From NCBI RefSeq assembly GCF_000315545.1, contig NZ_JH992902.1, forward strand, positions 1,734,638-1,798,637: a stretch of 64,000 nt of DNA, in the 5' to 3' direction. The notes beneath the pieces are model-generated. The model was given only the letters and a program-made list of their open reading frames with translations. It did no database searches and was not told where the DNA came from. The DNA is from Selenomonas sp. F0473 (GTDB taxonomy: Bacteria; Bacillota; Negativicutes; Selenomonadales; Selenomonadaceae). Below, in pieces: positions 21,103 to 31,002 of the stretch. Positions within the stretch are counted from its first letter, which is position 1; each line of letters opens with the position of its first letter. Position numbers and translations under genes: made by a program.

Positions 21103-21495
21103 GTGGCTGTTAAGAAAACAACACGTTCCAAGAAAAAAGTTCGCAAGAACATAGAGTCGGGCGTTGCGCACATCAGCTCGACGTTCAATAATACGATCGT
21201 CACGCTCACGGATAAGAGCGGCAATGCACTCTCTTGGGCGAGCGCGGGCGGACTCGGGTTCCGCGGCTCCCGCAAGAGCACCCCGTTCGCGGCGCAGATG
21301 GCTGCGGAGACGGCGGCAAAAGCTGCGATGGAGCACGGACTCAAGTCCGTCGAGGTTTACGTCAAGGGCCCCGGCGCCGGCCGCGAGGCGGCGATCCGCT
21401 CGCTGCAGGCCACGGGACTCGAAGTCAATATGATCAAAGACGTGACGCCCATCCCGCACAACGGATGCCGTCCGCCGAAGCGTCGCCGCGTCTAA
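21103..21495 (+). CDS. rpsK: 30S ribosomal protein S11
   Basis: S11 is in the platform of the 30S subunit near the E site. The 130 residues include [20 protein letters not shown] near 23-42 and the C-terminal [18 protein letters not shown]. The start is GTG after AAAGGAGG. Confidence 0.97.
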   Translation: MAVKKTTRSKKKVRKNIESGVAHISSTFNNTIVTLTDKSGNALSWASAGGLGFRGSRKSTPFAAQMAAETAAKAAMEHGLKSVEVYVKGPGAGREAAIRSLQATGLEVNMIKDVTPIPHNGCRPPKRRRV

Positions 21496-21514
21496 TAGGA
21501 GGTGTATGTAAAGC

Positions 21515-22108
21515 ATGGCAATAGATAGAGTACCGGTATTAAAACGCTGCCGCGCCCTCGGCCTCGAGCCGGCCACACTCGGCCGCTCCCGTCAGTCGAC
21601 GCGTCAGCTGCGCCGCACGAACCGCAAGGTCTCCGAGTACGGCCTCCAGCTCAAGGAAAAGCAGAAGGCAAAGTTCATCTACGGCGTCCTTGAGCGTCAG
21701 TTCCGCGGCTACTACGAAAAGGCAAAGAAGATGTCGGGCGTCACAGGTGAGAACCTGCTGAACCTCCTCGAGCGCCGTCTCGACAACGTCGTGTTCCGCC
21801 TCGGTCTTGCCAACACGCGCCGTCAGGCACGTCAGCTTGTCCGTCACGGACATTTCACCGTGAACGGCAAGCGCGTTGACATCCCCTCCGCGCTCGTCCA
21901 TGAGGGCGATGTCGTCGAGGTCGCGGAGAAGAGCCGCACAGGTGCGTTCTTTAAGGAACTCAAGGAGAGCAGCAACGCCCTTTCCGCTCCCGCATGGCTG
22001 ACCGCCGATCAGGCGAACCTCACGGGTACGGTGACGCGTTTCCCCCGCCGTGAGGAAATCGACGTTCCCGTCAACGAGCAGGCCATCGTCGAGCTCTACT
22101 CCAAATAA
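21515..22108 (+). CDS. rpsD: 30S ribosomal protein S4
   Basis: S4 nucleates 30S assembly and in E. coli represses the alpha operon. The 197-residue form starts [19 protein letters not shown] and has the S4 RNA-binding domain with [20 protein letters not shown] near 89-108. It is the short, zinc-free form without an N-terminal cysteine cluster: only Cys12 lies in that region. TAGGAGG precedes it. Confidence 0.95.
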   Translation: MAIDRVPVLKRCRALGLEPATLGRSRQSTRQLRRTNRKVSEYGLQLKEKQKAKFIYGVLERQFRGYYEKAKKMSGVTGENLLNLLERRLDNVVFRLGLANTRRQARQLVRHGHFTVNGKRVDIPSALVHEGDVVEVAEKSRTGAFFKELKESSNALSAPAWLTADQANLTGTVTRFPRREEIDVPVNEQAIVELYSK

Positions 22109-22158
22109 TGAATGTGAATGTGTCTGCATTACGCGTTTATTATGGAGGAGGCACATAG

Positions 22159-23118
22159 ATGACAGATATCGAGAAACCGAAGATCGAAATCACGGAGATC
22201 AGCGAGGACGGACGCTACGGGCGTTTCGTCTGCGAGCCGCTCGAACCGGGATACGGCACGACGTTCGGCAACAGCCTGCGCCGTATGCTTCTTTCCTCTT
22301 TGGAAGGAGCGGCCGTGACCTCTATTCAGATTGACGGCGTGCTCCACGAATTTTCCACCATTCCGGGCGTACGCGACGATGTGACGAGCATCGTGCTCAA
22401 CATCAAGCAGCTCTGCCTCAAGATGCAGGGCAGCGAACCGCATACGATCCGCATCGAGGCGGAGGGGGAGCGCGAGGTCACCGCGGCCGACATCGAGTGC
22501 GGCAGCGATATAGAGATCCTCAACCCCGAGCTGCACATTGCAACGCTCAACGCAACGGGAAAACTCAAGATCGAGATGACCGTCGAACGCGGCAGAGGAT
22601 ATGTCCCCGCCGACAAGAACAAACGGCCGGACGACGCCATCGGCGTCATTCCCATCGATTCCATTTTCTCTCCCGTGCATCGCGTGAATTACACTGTGGA
22701 GGATACGCGCGTCGGCAACGTCACCGACTACGACCGTCTCATCCTCGACGTTTGGACGAACGGTTCCATTCGTCCGGAGGAGGCCGTGAGCAAGGCGGCC
22801 GCCATCCTCGTCATGCATTTGCGCCTGTTCCAAAATATGGACGGCAGCGCCGTTGAGGAAGAGGAGGAAGTTACGAACTTCCTGCCGGAGGAAGTGGACG
22901 ACAGCGCCAAGGTGCTGGAGATGACCATCGACGACCTCGATCTCTCCGTCCGTTCCTTCAACTGCCTCAAGCGCGCGGGCATCAATACCGTCGCCGATCT
23001 CACGCAGAAGACCGAAGAGGATATGATGAAGGTGCGCAATCTTGGGCGCAAATCCCTGGACGAAGTGAAGAAAAAACTTGAGGAGCTTGGACTCTCCTTG
23101 AGACAGGACAACGAATAA
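22159..23118 (+). CDS. rpoA: RNA polymerase alpha subunit
   Basis: Alpha dimers start assembly of RNA polymerase, and the C-terminal domain contacts UP elements and activators. The 319 residues have an N-terminal domain with [20 protein letters not shown] near 27-46 and a C-terminal domain near 250-319 with [12 protein letters not shown] and [23 protein letters not shown] precedes the ATG. An acidic Glu-rich linker is near 232-242. Confidence 0.97.
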   Translation: MTDIEKPKIEITEISEDGRYGRFVCEPLEPGYGTTFGNSLRRMLLSSLEGAAVTSIQIDGVLHEFSTIPGVRDDVTSIVLNIKQLCLKMQGSEPHTIRIEAEGEREVTAADIECGSDIEILNPELHIATLNATGKLKIEMTVERGRGYVPADKNKRPDDAIGVIPIDSIFSPVHRVNYTVEDTRVGNVTDYDRLILDVWTNGSIRPEEAVSKAAAILVMHLRLFQNMDGSAVEEEEEVTNFLPEEVDDSAKVLEMTIDDLDLSVRSFNCLKRAGINTVADLTQKTEEDMMKVRNLGRKSLDEVKKKLEELGLSLRQDNE

Positions 23119-23138
23119 CGATAGGAGTGGGAACACAC

Positions 23139-23471
23139 ATGAGAAAGCTCGGACGCAATTCTGCGGCCCGCAAGGCACTCCTGAGGAGCATCCTCACATC
23201 CTTCTTCAAGTACGGACGCATTGAGACCACCGAGGCAAAGGCGAAGGAGCTGCGCTCTCTCGCGGACGGCCTCATCACGCTCGCCAAGCGCGGCGATCTC
23301 AGCGCGCGTCGTCGCGCTATTGCGGCGTTGGCAGAAGAAGATGTTGTGCGTAAACTCTTCGGCGAAATCGCAGAGAAGTACGCTGAACGCAAGAGCGGTT
23401 ACACCCGCATCTTGAAGCTCGGCCCTCGCCGCGGCGATGCCGCCCCGATGGCGATTATTGAGCTGGTCTGA
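23139..23471 (+). CDS. rplQ: 50S ribosomal protein L17
   Basis: L17 is an early-binding large-subunit protein near the tunnel exit. The 110 residues start [20 protein letters not shown] and contain the family's basic middle. I chose ATG 23139 because ATAGGAG lies upstream; a frame from 23127 adds four residues. It is the last gene of the ribosomal block, with a strong terminator 17 bases on. Confidence 0.96.
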   Translation: MRKLGRNSAARKALLRSILTSFFKYGRIETTEAKAKELRSLADGLITLAKRGDLSARRRAIAALAEEDVVRKLFGEIAEKYAERKSGYTRILKLGPRRGDAAPMAIIELV

Positions 23472-23488
23472 ACAGAATAAGAAAAAGA

Positions 23489-23519
23489 GCCGCCGCACCA
23501 TATCGGTGCGGCGGCTTTT
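23489..23519 (+). terminator. Terminator of the S10-spc-alpha block
   Basis: An 11-base perfect stem (23489-23499 with 23505-23515) around a five-base loop is followed by TTTT. It ends the ribosomal transcript before the AT-rich helicase gene. Confidence 0.9.
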
Positions 23520-23643
23520 CCCATGTAATAAATAATATATTTCTTCTTGCAGGAAAGAATAACATAAGTATTGAAATAGAATAGTTAATAAAATCTATAT
23601 AATAGATGAGCGAAGAAATGAGAAAGGATAGCAATAAAATAAA

Positions 23644-26600
23644 ATGAATGAGAAAACAAAAGAAAATACCTTAGCGTTGTTCGAATATGTTAAGAAAATA
23701 AAAGAACAGAGTCGCCGTGTCATTACAGATATTATGAAATATGATAAAATATATGACCCGAGAGAACTGGCACAAAGAGATCCGGAGCATATACATATAT
23801 ATTTTAGGGAAAATGATTCTAGCTCGGAAGAACGGGAATCGTTTGTTCTCTTTGAGGTGGAGCAGCCTGAACTCCATACCTGCCCTAGGCCGCCTGCATC
23901 TATTGTAGATTGGCTTGCCGCGGATTGGGAGCGGCTTTCAACTGAGCGTGTCGGGATACGAAAGCAGATTACTTCGACAACATCTATGTCCGAGTTCATC
24001 ACGGAAGATTTTATTGCAGATCAAAAACGTGTAAAAGCTTTCCATACATGGAATGAACTGCGCAACCAATGGAGAGTACAGGAACAAAAAAGAAGAAATA
24101 CGAAACGTACCTTTGACGATTTATATAGTATATACCAGGAAATGCGTGACAACCTTGATGGAATGGAGCTTGTTGTCGGCAATGGGGACTTTCGGTGTCG
24201 AGAGATGCCGGCAAAAGGAGAAATCATAGATCATCCCCTTTTGCTTAGAAAAGTTCGCTTACAATATCACAAACAGAAACGATCCATTCAAATTGTCGAT
24301 ACAGATGAGCAGACGGAGTTCTATGATGAGTGCTTAAAGTATCTTGACGATATACCTGGACTAAATCAACAACATGTTCGTGAGTATATTCAAGAGAATG
24401 ATCCGCATCCCATGGATGCGGATATAGAAACGGTATTAAGACATATAGCGTCGGAGTTGACACCAGAATGTCATTTTATCGACAAAAAGGAGAAATCTCC
24501 AAAACTTGCAAAATACTATCTTGAGGAAGATATTCGTATATTTCGGCGACAACCGAAGAGCGGTATGATACAGCTTCTAAACGGTGTCATTCAGAAAATA
24601 AAAGACGGTGCGGAACTTGCGCCGGGGTTGGAGAAGATTGTCGAGGAACGTGAAGGGGAAATAAATAAAGACGAATCGGTAAACAATTATACAGACGATT
24701 CCGTACATAATATTTATGGGGAAGCAGAGGATCTCTATCTGACGAAGCCTGCAAACGAAGAGCAGATTGCCGTTGCTAGACTGATTGAAAGAGAGCCTGC
24801 AGTTGTCGTACAGGGGCCACCGGGAACAGGAAAAACGCATACAATCGCAAATTTGATGGGGCATTTTTTGGCGCAAGGAAAGCGTGTATTAGTGACGAGT
24901 TTCACACCAAAGGCATTACGCGTTTTGAAGGATAAACTGCCGAAAAATATTCAATGCCTTTGCGTTTCCACATTGGAAGACGGTCATGCCGACATGGAGC
25001 AATCCGTTGACGGTATCTGTCAAGTAATGAGTACAAAGAAAGTGAACGATTTGTTCAGTAAAGCTCATAACCTTGAAAAACGGAGGCGTACGATTCTTTC
25101 AGAACTGCAGTCAAATCGTGAGAAGCTGCTGCGTATTCGTAAGCTGGAACTACGGCATGATGCTTTTGTTTTTGATGGCAAAGGATATTCGTTGAGCGAT
25201 ATGGCAAAGTTTATTGCCGCACATGAGACGTATGACTTTATTCCGGGCGACGTTAGGGAAGGAGCGCCGTTTCCCCTGACTGCGGATGAGACGGAAAACC
25301 TTGCCATTTTGAGTCAACGGATAGATGCAGACGTTTTGCGGGAACTAGGGAACGATATGCCTTGCTCCAGTGATGTTCCGCATGCCATGGCATTTGCCCA
25401 GTGGTTGTCGGATAGTGAGCGGATTCGATATGCCTGGGAAAGCGTTCTATCGGAGGTCGGTGGAGTAACATGTAGTTCGGACGGGGGCGTTCTTTTTCAT
25501 GGAAAACCTGTTATGCGAGAATTTCATGCAGAAGAATTCGATGCGCTTTGTGCATGGTGCACACAGCAAAAGTTGACGCCCGAAACTGAATTATGGGTGC
25601 AGGATGCTATTTTGGCAGGCCGCCAGGGAGGGGGGAGACTCGAGGTATGGAATCGTTTGGGGGAAACGATTCGTGAAAGTCGGCAAAAACAAGAGGAGAG
25701 TCGTGCCGTCCTATTTGGAAAAACTATCGTGGTGGAATCCTCTATTTTGTATGATGATAGAATTAAAAAGGCACTGGGAGAGCTTTTCAATGAATATGGA
25801 GAAAACGCTACACCAAGTAAGGTAAAGCTTCTCATGCATCGAGACTGGAAGTGGGCTATGGAGGGCATCAAAATTGACGGGGACTCGTTAAACGGACGAG
25901 AAGCCTATCGATCAGCATTACTGTATTTAGAACTCACAGCGTGTCATGAACAGGTGCGTAAATCGTGGAATGCACTTATGGTGCCGCTTGGTGCAAAGTC
26001 CTATGAATCAATGGAGGAGTCTGACGACGATACCGATGATTTATGTGCGGCAGAGTGGACGAAGATAGATCAGGCGCTTCACTGGTATGAAGAGGTCTTT
26101 TGTACGCTAAAAAATATGGCGGCGACAGCGGGGATTGATACGGAGGTATTATTCCCGCAGGATGATGCGGCGCTGACACCAAAAGCGGCACTTGATCGTG
26201 ATATCACATGGATGCACAGTGAGTGGCCAAAGTATCTTGAATTATTTAGGTTGTATTATGTTGAAGAAGCGGAGATTCAAGATCGTATCAGGAGCCTAAT
26301 AAATATCTTGGGGCAATATACGGGAGGGATTGGAAGAGCTTTATTAAATGCTGTTCAAAGTGGTGATGTAGAGGAATATAGGGCTCATTACGAGAAACTG
26401 GTGCAATATGAAGCGCTAATACCTTCCTGTAAGCAGCGCAACGAGCTGATTCAAAAGATTTATCCAGTTGCAGAGCTTTGGGCAAATAGTTTAAGTCAGG
26501 GCACCTATATGTTCACAATGGAGCATGCGCATATGGCACAAGATGCGTGGAAGTATAAGCAGTTTGCTCTTCAACTTGAAAATATGCGTACAGAGGATAG

Positions 26601-28206
26601 TATATATGTCGAGGGGCGCATCTGGGAACTTACGGAAGAGCTTCATATGATAACAGGAGACCTTGCGGAGCTTCTTACATGGGGGCATCTCCTGCGGCGT
26701 ATTGAGGGGACGGATATTGACCGTGCCCTGCAATTCTGGAAACAATCGGTGAGAAAGCTCGGCAAAGGTACGGGAAAAAAGGCGGGGATGTACCGCAGTG
26801 AAGCGAAGAAACATATGCAAAAAGTACAACCGGCCGTACCGGCATGGATTATGTCTATCGAGCAAGTGTGGAACAATTTGTCACCGGAAAGCGAGCGTTT
26901 TGATATCGTTATCGTTGATGAGTCGAGTCAGGCAGATATTACGGCATTACCGCTATTTTATTATGGCAATCGTGTCATTATTGTCGGAGATGACGAGCAG
27001 GTAAGCCCGTCCTTTTCGCGTATCCCAGATGATGAACTGAAAAAACTCCAGGAACAGACAATTGTTGGGAAAATAGAAAATGCACGTCTGCTGGATTTGA
27101 AAACATCTCTTTATGATATAGCGAATTCGAACTTTGAGCGACGCATGCTGTGCGAGCATTTTCGGTGTGTTCCGGAGATTATCGGATACAGCAATAGACT
27201 TTCTTACCATAATCAAATTCAACCGTTGCGAGAGTCTGGAAGCAGCGGGTTAAAGCCTGTGATTTCTTATCGTGTTGACGGACACCGTGATAATAACGAT
27301 GTGAATAAGAAAGAGGCTGAAACCATTGTTGCACTTATTGCAGCGTGTTGTCAGCAAAAAGAGTACGAAGGAAAAACGATCGGGGTCATCAGCATGCTCG
27401 GAACGGCGCAAGCGTACGCTGTCAATCAAGCGGTTGCGGAATATTTGCCGTTTGAGCAACGGGAAGCCTGTAATTTTTTAGTAGGGAGCCCTGCGGAGTT
27501 CCAAGGAGATGAACGCGACGTTATTTTTCTCAGTCTTGTTGACAGTAATGAGACACCGGGGAAGAAAATGCGCTTACAAGGATTCGGCGCCGATAATCTC
27601 ATGAAAAAGCGCTATAATGTAGCCGTCAGCCGTGCTAGAGATCAACTCTGGGTCATACATTCTATGGGGCTTGCAGATCTTAAAGAGGCTGAGACGAATC
27701 AGGAAGGCGATATTCGTCGTGGTCTTTTAGACTATGTGGAGAATGCAGCGGATAATTTGGATGAGCTGATGACGGCAGCTCAGCGCGCCGAATCAGAATT
27801 CGAAAAGCGTGTTGTGCAAGGCTTGTTGGGATATGGCTACCATTTGGAACAACAAGTACGCATCGGCGGGTATCGTCTCGACATTGCAGTAGAATATCAA
27901 GGAAAGAAAATTGCTGTCGAATGTGATGGAGATAGGTTCCATAGTACGGATGAGCAGCTTGCAAGTGATTTGAAGCGCCAGTCACAGCTTGAGCGCTTAG
28001 GTTGGAGATTTATTCGAATTCGAGGTAGTGAATTCTTTCGTGCTCCGAAAGCGACACTTGAGCGGGTTCATAAAGAGTTGGCTCATTATGGGATTTTCCC
28101 AGAAAAAACGTCGTCGGCGATTGGGGATAAACAGCGTGATGAGCTATTCGAGCGCGTGAAGATTCGCGCCCAGGAATTACTCGTAGAATGGGGATTATGC
28201 GAGTAA
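23644..28206 (+). CDS. Large SF1 helicase fused to a PD-(D/E)XK nuclease (defence-like)
   Basis: The 1520-residue protein is not a known housekeeping gene. Residues 1-370 match nothing I recognise. An AAA_11/AAA_12 superfamily 1 core of the UPF1/DNA2 type follows: Walker A GPPGTGKT at 391-398, Walker B DESSQ at 1092-1096, GDDEQVSPSF soon after, EFQGDERDVIFLSL near 1285 and RYNVAVSRARDQLWVIHS near 1320. A stretch of about 600 residues between Walker A and B is probably a helical insert. The C-terminus is a Vsr/DUF559-like nuclease: Asp1413 in YRLDIAV, Glu1426 and Asp1428 in VECDGDRFH, then LGWRFIRIRGSEFF. Base use is clearly more AT-rich than on either side, which suggests transfer. The ribosome binding site is weak. 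It probably acts on foreign nucleic acid, but no phage data exist here. Confidence 0.85.
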   Translation: MNEKTKENTLALFEYVKKIKEQSRRVITDIMKYDKIYDPRELAQRDPEHIHIYFRENDSSSEERESFVLFEVEQPELHTCPRPPASIVDWLAADWERLSTERVGIRKQITSTTSMSEFITEDFIADQKRVKAFHTWNELRNQWRVQEQKRRNTKRTFDDLYSIYQEMRDNLDGMELVVGNGDFRCREMPAKGEIIDHPLLLRKVRLQYHKQKRSIQIVDTDEQTEFYDECLKYLDDIPGLNQQHVREYIQENDPHPMDADIETVLRHIASELTPECHFIDKKEKSPKLAKYYLEEDIRIFRRQPKSGMIQLLNGVIQKIKDGAELAPGLEKIVEEREGEINKDESVNNYTDDSVHNIYGEAEDLYLTKPANEEQIAVARLIEREPAVVVQGPPGTGKTHTIANLMGHFLAQGKRVLVTSFTPKALRVLKDKLPKNIQCLCVSTLEDGHADMEQSVDGICQVMSTKKVNDLFSKAHNLEKRRRTILSELQSNREKLLRIRKLELRHDAFVFDGKGYSLSDMAKFIAAHETYDFIPGDVREGAPFPLTADETENLAILSQRIDADVLRELGNDMPCSSDVPHAMAFAQWLSDSERIRYAWESVLSEVGGVTCSSDGGVLFHGKPVMREFHAEEFDALCAWCTQQKLTPETELWVQDAILAGRQGGGRLEVWNRLGETIRESRQKQEESRAVLFGKTIVVESSILYDDRIKKALGELFNEYGENATPSKVKLLMHRDWKWAMEGIKIDGDSLNGREAYRSALLYLELTACHEQVRKSWNALMVPLGAKSYESMEESDDDTDDLCAAEWTKIDQALHWYEEVFCTLKNMAATAGIDTEVLFPQDDAALTPKAALDRDITWMHSEWPKYLELFRLYYVEEAEIQDRIRSLINILGQYTGGIGRALLNAVQSGDVEEYRAHYEKLVQYEALIPSCKQRNELIQKIYPVAELWANSLSQGTYMFTMEHAHMAQDAWKYKQFALQLENMRTEDSIYVEGRIWELTEELHMITGDLAELLTWGHLLRRIEGTDIDRALQFWKQSVRKLGKGTGKKAGMYRSEAKKHMQKVQPAVPAWIMSIEQVWNNLSPESERFDIVIVDESSQADITALPLFYYGNRVIIVGDDEQVSPSFSRIPDDELKKLQEQTIVGKIENARLLDLKTSLYDIANSNFERRMLCEHFRCVPEIIGYSNRLSYHNQIQPLRESGSSGLKPVISYRVDGHRDNNDVNKKEAETIVALIAACCQQKEYEGKTIGVISMLGTAQAYAVNQAVAEYLPFEQREACNFLVGSPAEFQGDERDVIFLSLVDSNETPGKKMRLQGFGADNLMKKRYNVAVSRARDQLWVIHSMGLADLKEAETNQEGDIRRGLLDYVENAADNLDELMTAAQRAESEFEKRVVQGLLGYGYHLEQQVRIGGYRLDIAVEYQGKKIAVECDGDRFHSTDEQLASDLKRQSQLERLGWRFIRIRGSEFFRAPKATLERVHKELAHYGIFPEKTSSAIGDKQRDELFERVKIRAQELLVEWGLCE

Positions 28207-28270
28207 TTTTGAAACAGAGTAATATATCCAGGAGCGTGTAAAACCAGCACAGAGCATCGACTATGAAATA

Positions 28271-30025
28271 TTATGATGCCGAATCCTGCGCGAGAATATC
28301 CTTCAGACGCTCTTCGTCCTCGGTGACGAAGAGCGTTTTTTCGTTGACGAAGCGGACGAAGCCGGGGACGGCGCCCGCGGGTTTCTTGACGAAGTGGATG
28401 CTCGTGTAGTCGACGGGGACGTTCGAGGAGCCGCGCGCCTTGCTGAAATGCGCGGCGAGCTGCGCGGCGAGGTGGAGCGTCTCGTCGGGGACGGGGGCGC
28501 CGCCCGTGCGCAGGACGACGTGCGAGCCGGGAATGTTCCGCACATGCAGCCAAATGTCGTTTGGCGCTGCTGTCTTAAAGGTCAGCGCGTCGTTCTGCGT
28601 GTTGTTCTTGCCGACGAGGATGGTCATCCCGTCGGGCGCGGTGAAGGCGAACGGACGGGCGCGTCGATCCTTGCTGCGTTTCGGCAGTTTCTGACGGAGG
28701 TAGCCCGCCGTGATGAGTTCGTCCTCGATCTCCGCGATCTCGGCGAGCCGCGTGGAGGAGTCGAGCGACGCCTCGATGCTCTCGAGATGGCGGATGCTCG
28801 CGGCGCAGCGTTCCTGCTGGACGGCGAGGAGGGCGCGGGCGCGTTTGAGTTTGTCGTATTTCTTGTAATACGCCTGCATATTTTGAATGATACTCTGGCG
28901 GCGGTCGAGCGGGATGGTGAGAGATTCCCCGCGCTCGCTGTAGATATTCTTGACGGTGATTTCTGCGTCCGCACGGTCTGTAAAGTTATATTGATAGGTC
29001 ATAAGGTTGTCGGCATAGATTTTCTGTATCTCGGCGTTCTCGGCGGCGGCGATTTCCTCATCCAGCTTGCCGTATTTTTCGCGCGCGCGGGCAAGCTCCG
29101 TGCGCACGAGGCGGCGGAAGCGTTCGCGGTCGGGGATGACATAGCTGCCGAGTCTGCGGTCGGCGTCGATCATGAGGGCGCTGACGGTCGGATAGGAGAG
29201 ACGGTGCGTGCCGGGCATCTCGCCGAGCGGGAACGCCGCCATCGCCGATACCTTGCCGTTCTCGTCAAGACGCAGGGAGGGGGCGGGGCGCTCCATGAGC
29301 CCGCGGAGTTCCGCGAGTGCGGCGGCGAGCGTCGTGAAATCTGCGGCGTCGAGTGCGGAGACGGCAATGTTCGGCGCAAACCCCGCCATAAAGCAGACTT
29401 CTTTCGCGGAGACGGGACCAAAGCCGAGACATGCGCCGATGAGCGCTTGGAAGAGTTTTGCCTCCGATTCTGTCCGGATACGCGTGATGATGTCGTCGAT
29501 ACGCGCCGATAGCAGGTCGAGTTTGTCCTGCGCGGGCGGGAGTGCGTAGGGCTGTCCCTTCAGTACGGTGCGGATGCGGCTCGAGTTCTCGCCGATGCGG
29601 CGGAGCGCCTCGACGATGGTGCCGTCCTCGGTGAGGATGATGTTGCTGTATTTGCCGATGAGTTCGAGAGTGAGCGTGCGTGTGACGATGCGCCCGCCGC
29701 CCGCGATGACGTCGATATCGAGGTGCAGGATGCGGTCACGCCCCTCCTGCCGGACGGCGGCGATGCGCCCCGTCTCGAGCTGCTTGCGCAGTACCATGCA
29801 GAACGTGGGCGGCTCGGGCGGATTCTCGGGCGCAGTTTCGATGATGTACGCCGCGGGATTGCCGGCGTTCGTATTGATGTAGAGGAGGATGTTTTTGCCC
29901 GGCTGACGAACGGAGAAAACAACGGACTGCTTATTCGGCTGGGTGATCTTGTCGATGCGCCCGCCTGTGAGCGCATCCGCAAGCTCCGTGGCGAGCGCGG
30001 ACATGGAGAATCCGTCAAGACTCAT
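28271..30025 (-). CDS. rqcH: NFACT-family ribosome quality control protein RqcH
   Basis: RqcH binds stalled 50S subunits and recruits tRNA-Ala to add alanine tails that mark unfinished proteins for breakdown; older names are FbpA or fibronectin-binding protein. The 584 residues have an NFACT-N domain starting MSLDGFSMSALATEL, with Asp97-Arg98 in EGRDRIL matching the DR pair needed for function in Bacillus. A coiled coil lies near 390-440, and the NFACT-R domain near 465-575 with PNDIWLHVRNIPGSHVVL. It is transcribed away from dapF. Confidence 0.93.
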   Translation of the reverse strand: MSLDGFSMSALATELADALTGGRIDKITQPNKQSVVFSVRQPGKNILLYINTNAGNPAAYIIETAPENPPEPPTFCMVLRKQLETGRIAAVRQEGRDRILHLDIDVIAGGGRIVTRTLTLELIGKYSNIILTEDGTIVEALRRIGENSSRIRTVLKGQPYALPPAQDKLDLLSARIDDIITRIRTESEAKLFQALIGACLGFGPVSAKEVCFMAGFAPNIAVSALDAADFTTLAAALAELRGLMERPAPSLRLDENGKVSAMAAFPLGEMPGTHRLSYPTVSALMIDADRRLGSYVIPDRERFRRLVRTELARAREKYGKLDEEIAAAENAEIQKIYADNLMTYQYNFTDRADAEITVKNIYSERGESLTIPLDRRQSIIQNMQAYYKKYDKLKRARALLAVQQERCAASIRHLESIEASLDSSTRLAEIAEIEDELITAGYLRQKLPKRSKDRRARPFAFTAPDGMTILVGKNNTQNDALTFKTAAPNDIWLHVRNIPGSHVVLRTGGAPVPDETLHLAAQLAAHFSKARGSSNVPVDYTSIHFVKKPAGAVPGFVRFVNEKTLFVTEDEERLKDILAQDSAS

Positions 30026-30097
30026 ACGGCGATCCTTCTTTCGTCAATCATATTGGAAAAATTATAGCATCTGCGGGGCGGAATACGCAAGCGCGCC

Positions 30098-30126
30098 TTG
30101 CGCCGAAGGGAAAATCATCGTATAAT
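30098..30126 (+). promoter_or_regulatory. Promoter of the dapF operon
   Basis: TTGCGC at 30098-30103 is spaced 17 bases from a perfect TATAAT at 30121-30126, 37 bases before the dapF ATG. Confidence 0.75.
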
Positions 30127-30162
30127 ACAGCAAGGCTAAATGAACGGAAGGCAAGGAAAACG

Positions 30163-31002
30163 ATGGAGTTTACCAAATGGCAGGGCTGCGGAAACGATTT
30201 CGTGGTCGTGGATTTCCTTGAGAGGGAACCCGTGGACTTCGCGGCGCTTGCCGTGCGCATGTGCGACCGGCATTTCGGCATCGGGGCGGACGGGCTGATG
30301 GTCGTCTGCCCGTCGGAAACGGCGGACATCCGGATGCGCGAGTTCAACCCCGATGGCTCGGAGCCGGAGATGTGCGGCAACGGCATCCGCTGTTTCGCTC
30401 GTTATCTTTACGAATATGGGCGCATCCGGAAGGAACGGTTCACGATTGAGACGCTTGCGGGCACGATGACGCCGCGTATTATCATAGCGGACGGGAAGGT
30501 GACGGCGGTCGAGGTGGACATGGGCATGCCTGTGCTCGCGGGCGGCGACATCCCTGTGCGCGGATTCGGCGCGGCGCGTGTCGTCGCAGAGCCGCTCACG
30601 GTTGCGGGCAGGGAGTACAAAATGACTTGCGTCTCGATGGGGAACCCGCACGCGGTGATCTTCGTGGACGACGCGGAGAACTTCCCGCTCGCAGAGCTAG
30701 GAGCGCAGTTTGAACATCACGAACTGTTTCCGCGCAAAATCAATACGGAGTTCGTCGAGGTAAAGGACCGCACACACGCGCGGATGCGCGTATGGGAGCG
30801 CGGCGCGGGCATCACGCTCGCCTGCGGCACGGGGACGTGCGCGACGCTGACGGCCGGCGTCCTGACCGGCGTGCTTGACCGTGCGGCGGACATTGAGGTG
30901 GACGGCGGCGTGATTCATGTCGAGTGGCGCGCGGCCGGGCATATCTTCATGACGGGCCCTGCGGAGCCTGTCTTTACGGGCGTATGGCAGGGTGCAGTAT
31001 GA
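30163..31002 (+). CDS. dapF: Diaminopimelate epimerase
   Basis: The enzyme converts LL- to meso-diaminopimelate for lysine and peptidoglycan synthesis, without a cofactor. The 279 residues have the paired catalytic cysteines, Cys71 in EMCGNGIRC and Cys221 in ACGTGTCA, and the start MEFTKWQGCGNDFVVVD. It overlaps yicC by ATGA (30999-31002). Its place at the head of a yicC-remA-gmk-rpoZ-coaBC operon is less usual. Confidence 0.97.
   Translation: MEFTKWQGCGNDFVVVDFLEREPVDFAALAVRMCDRHFGIGADGLMVVCPSETADIRMREFNPDGSEPEMCGNGIRCFARYLYEYGRIRKERFTIETLAGTMTPRIIIADGKVTAVEVDMGMPVLAGGDIPVRGFGAARVVAEPLTVAGREYKMTCVSMGNPHAVIFVDDAENFPLAELGAQFEHHELFPRKINTEFVEVKDRTHARMRVWERGAGITLACGTGTCATLTAGVLTGVLDRAADIEVDGGVIHVEWRAAGHIFMTGPAEPVFTGVWQGAV

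Noticed and set aside
28394-29512. 372-codon plus-strand frame opposite rqcH
   Set aside because: Complement of a well-supported RqcH with the Asp97-Arg98 pair; composition is that of a shadow frame.
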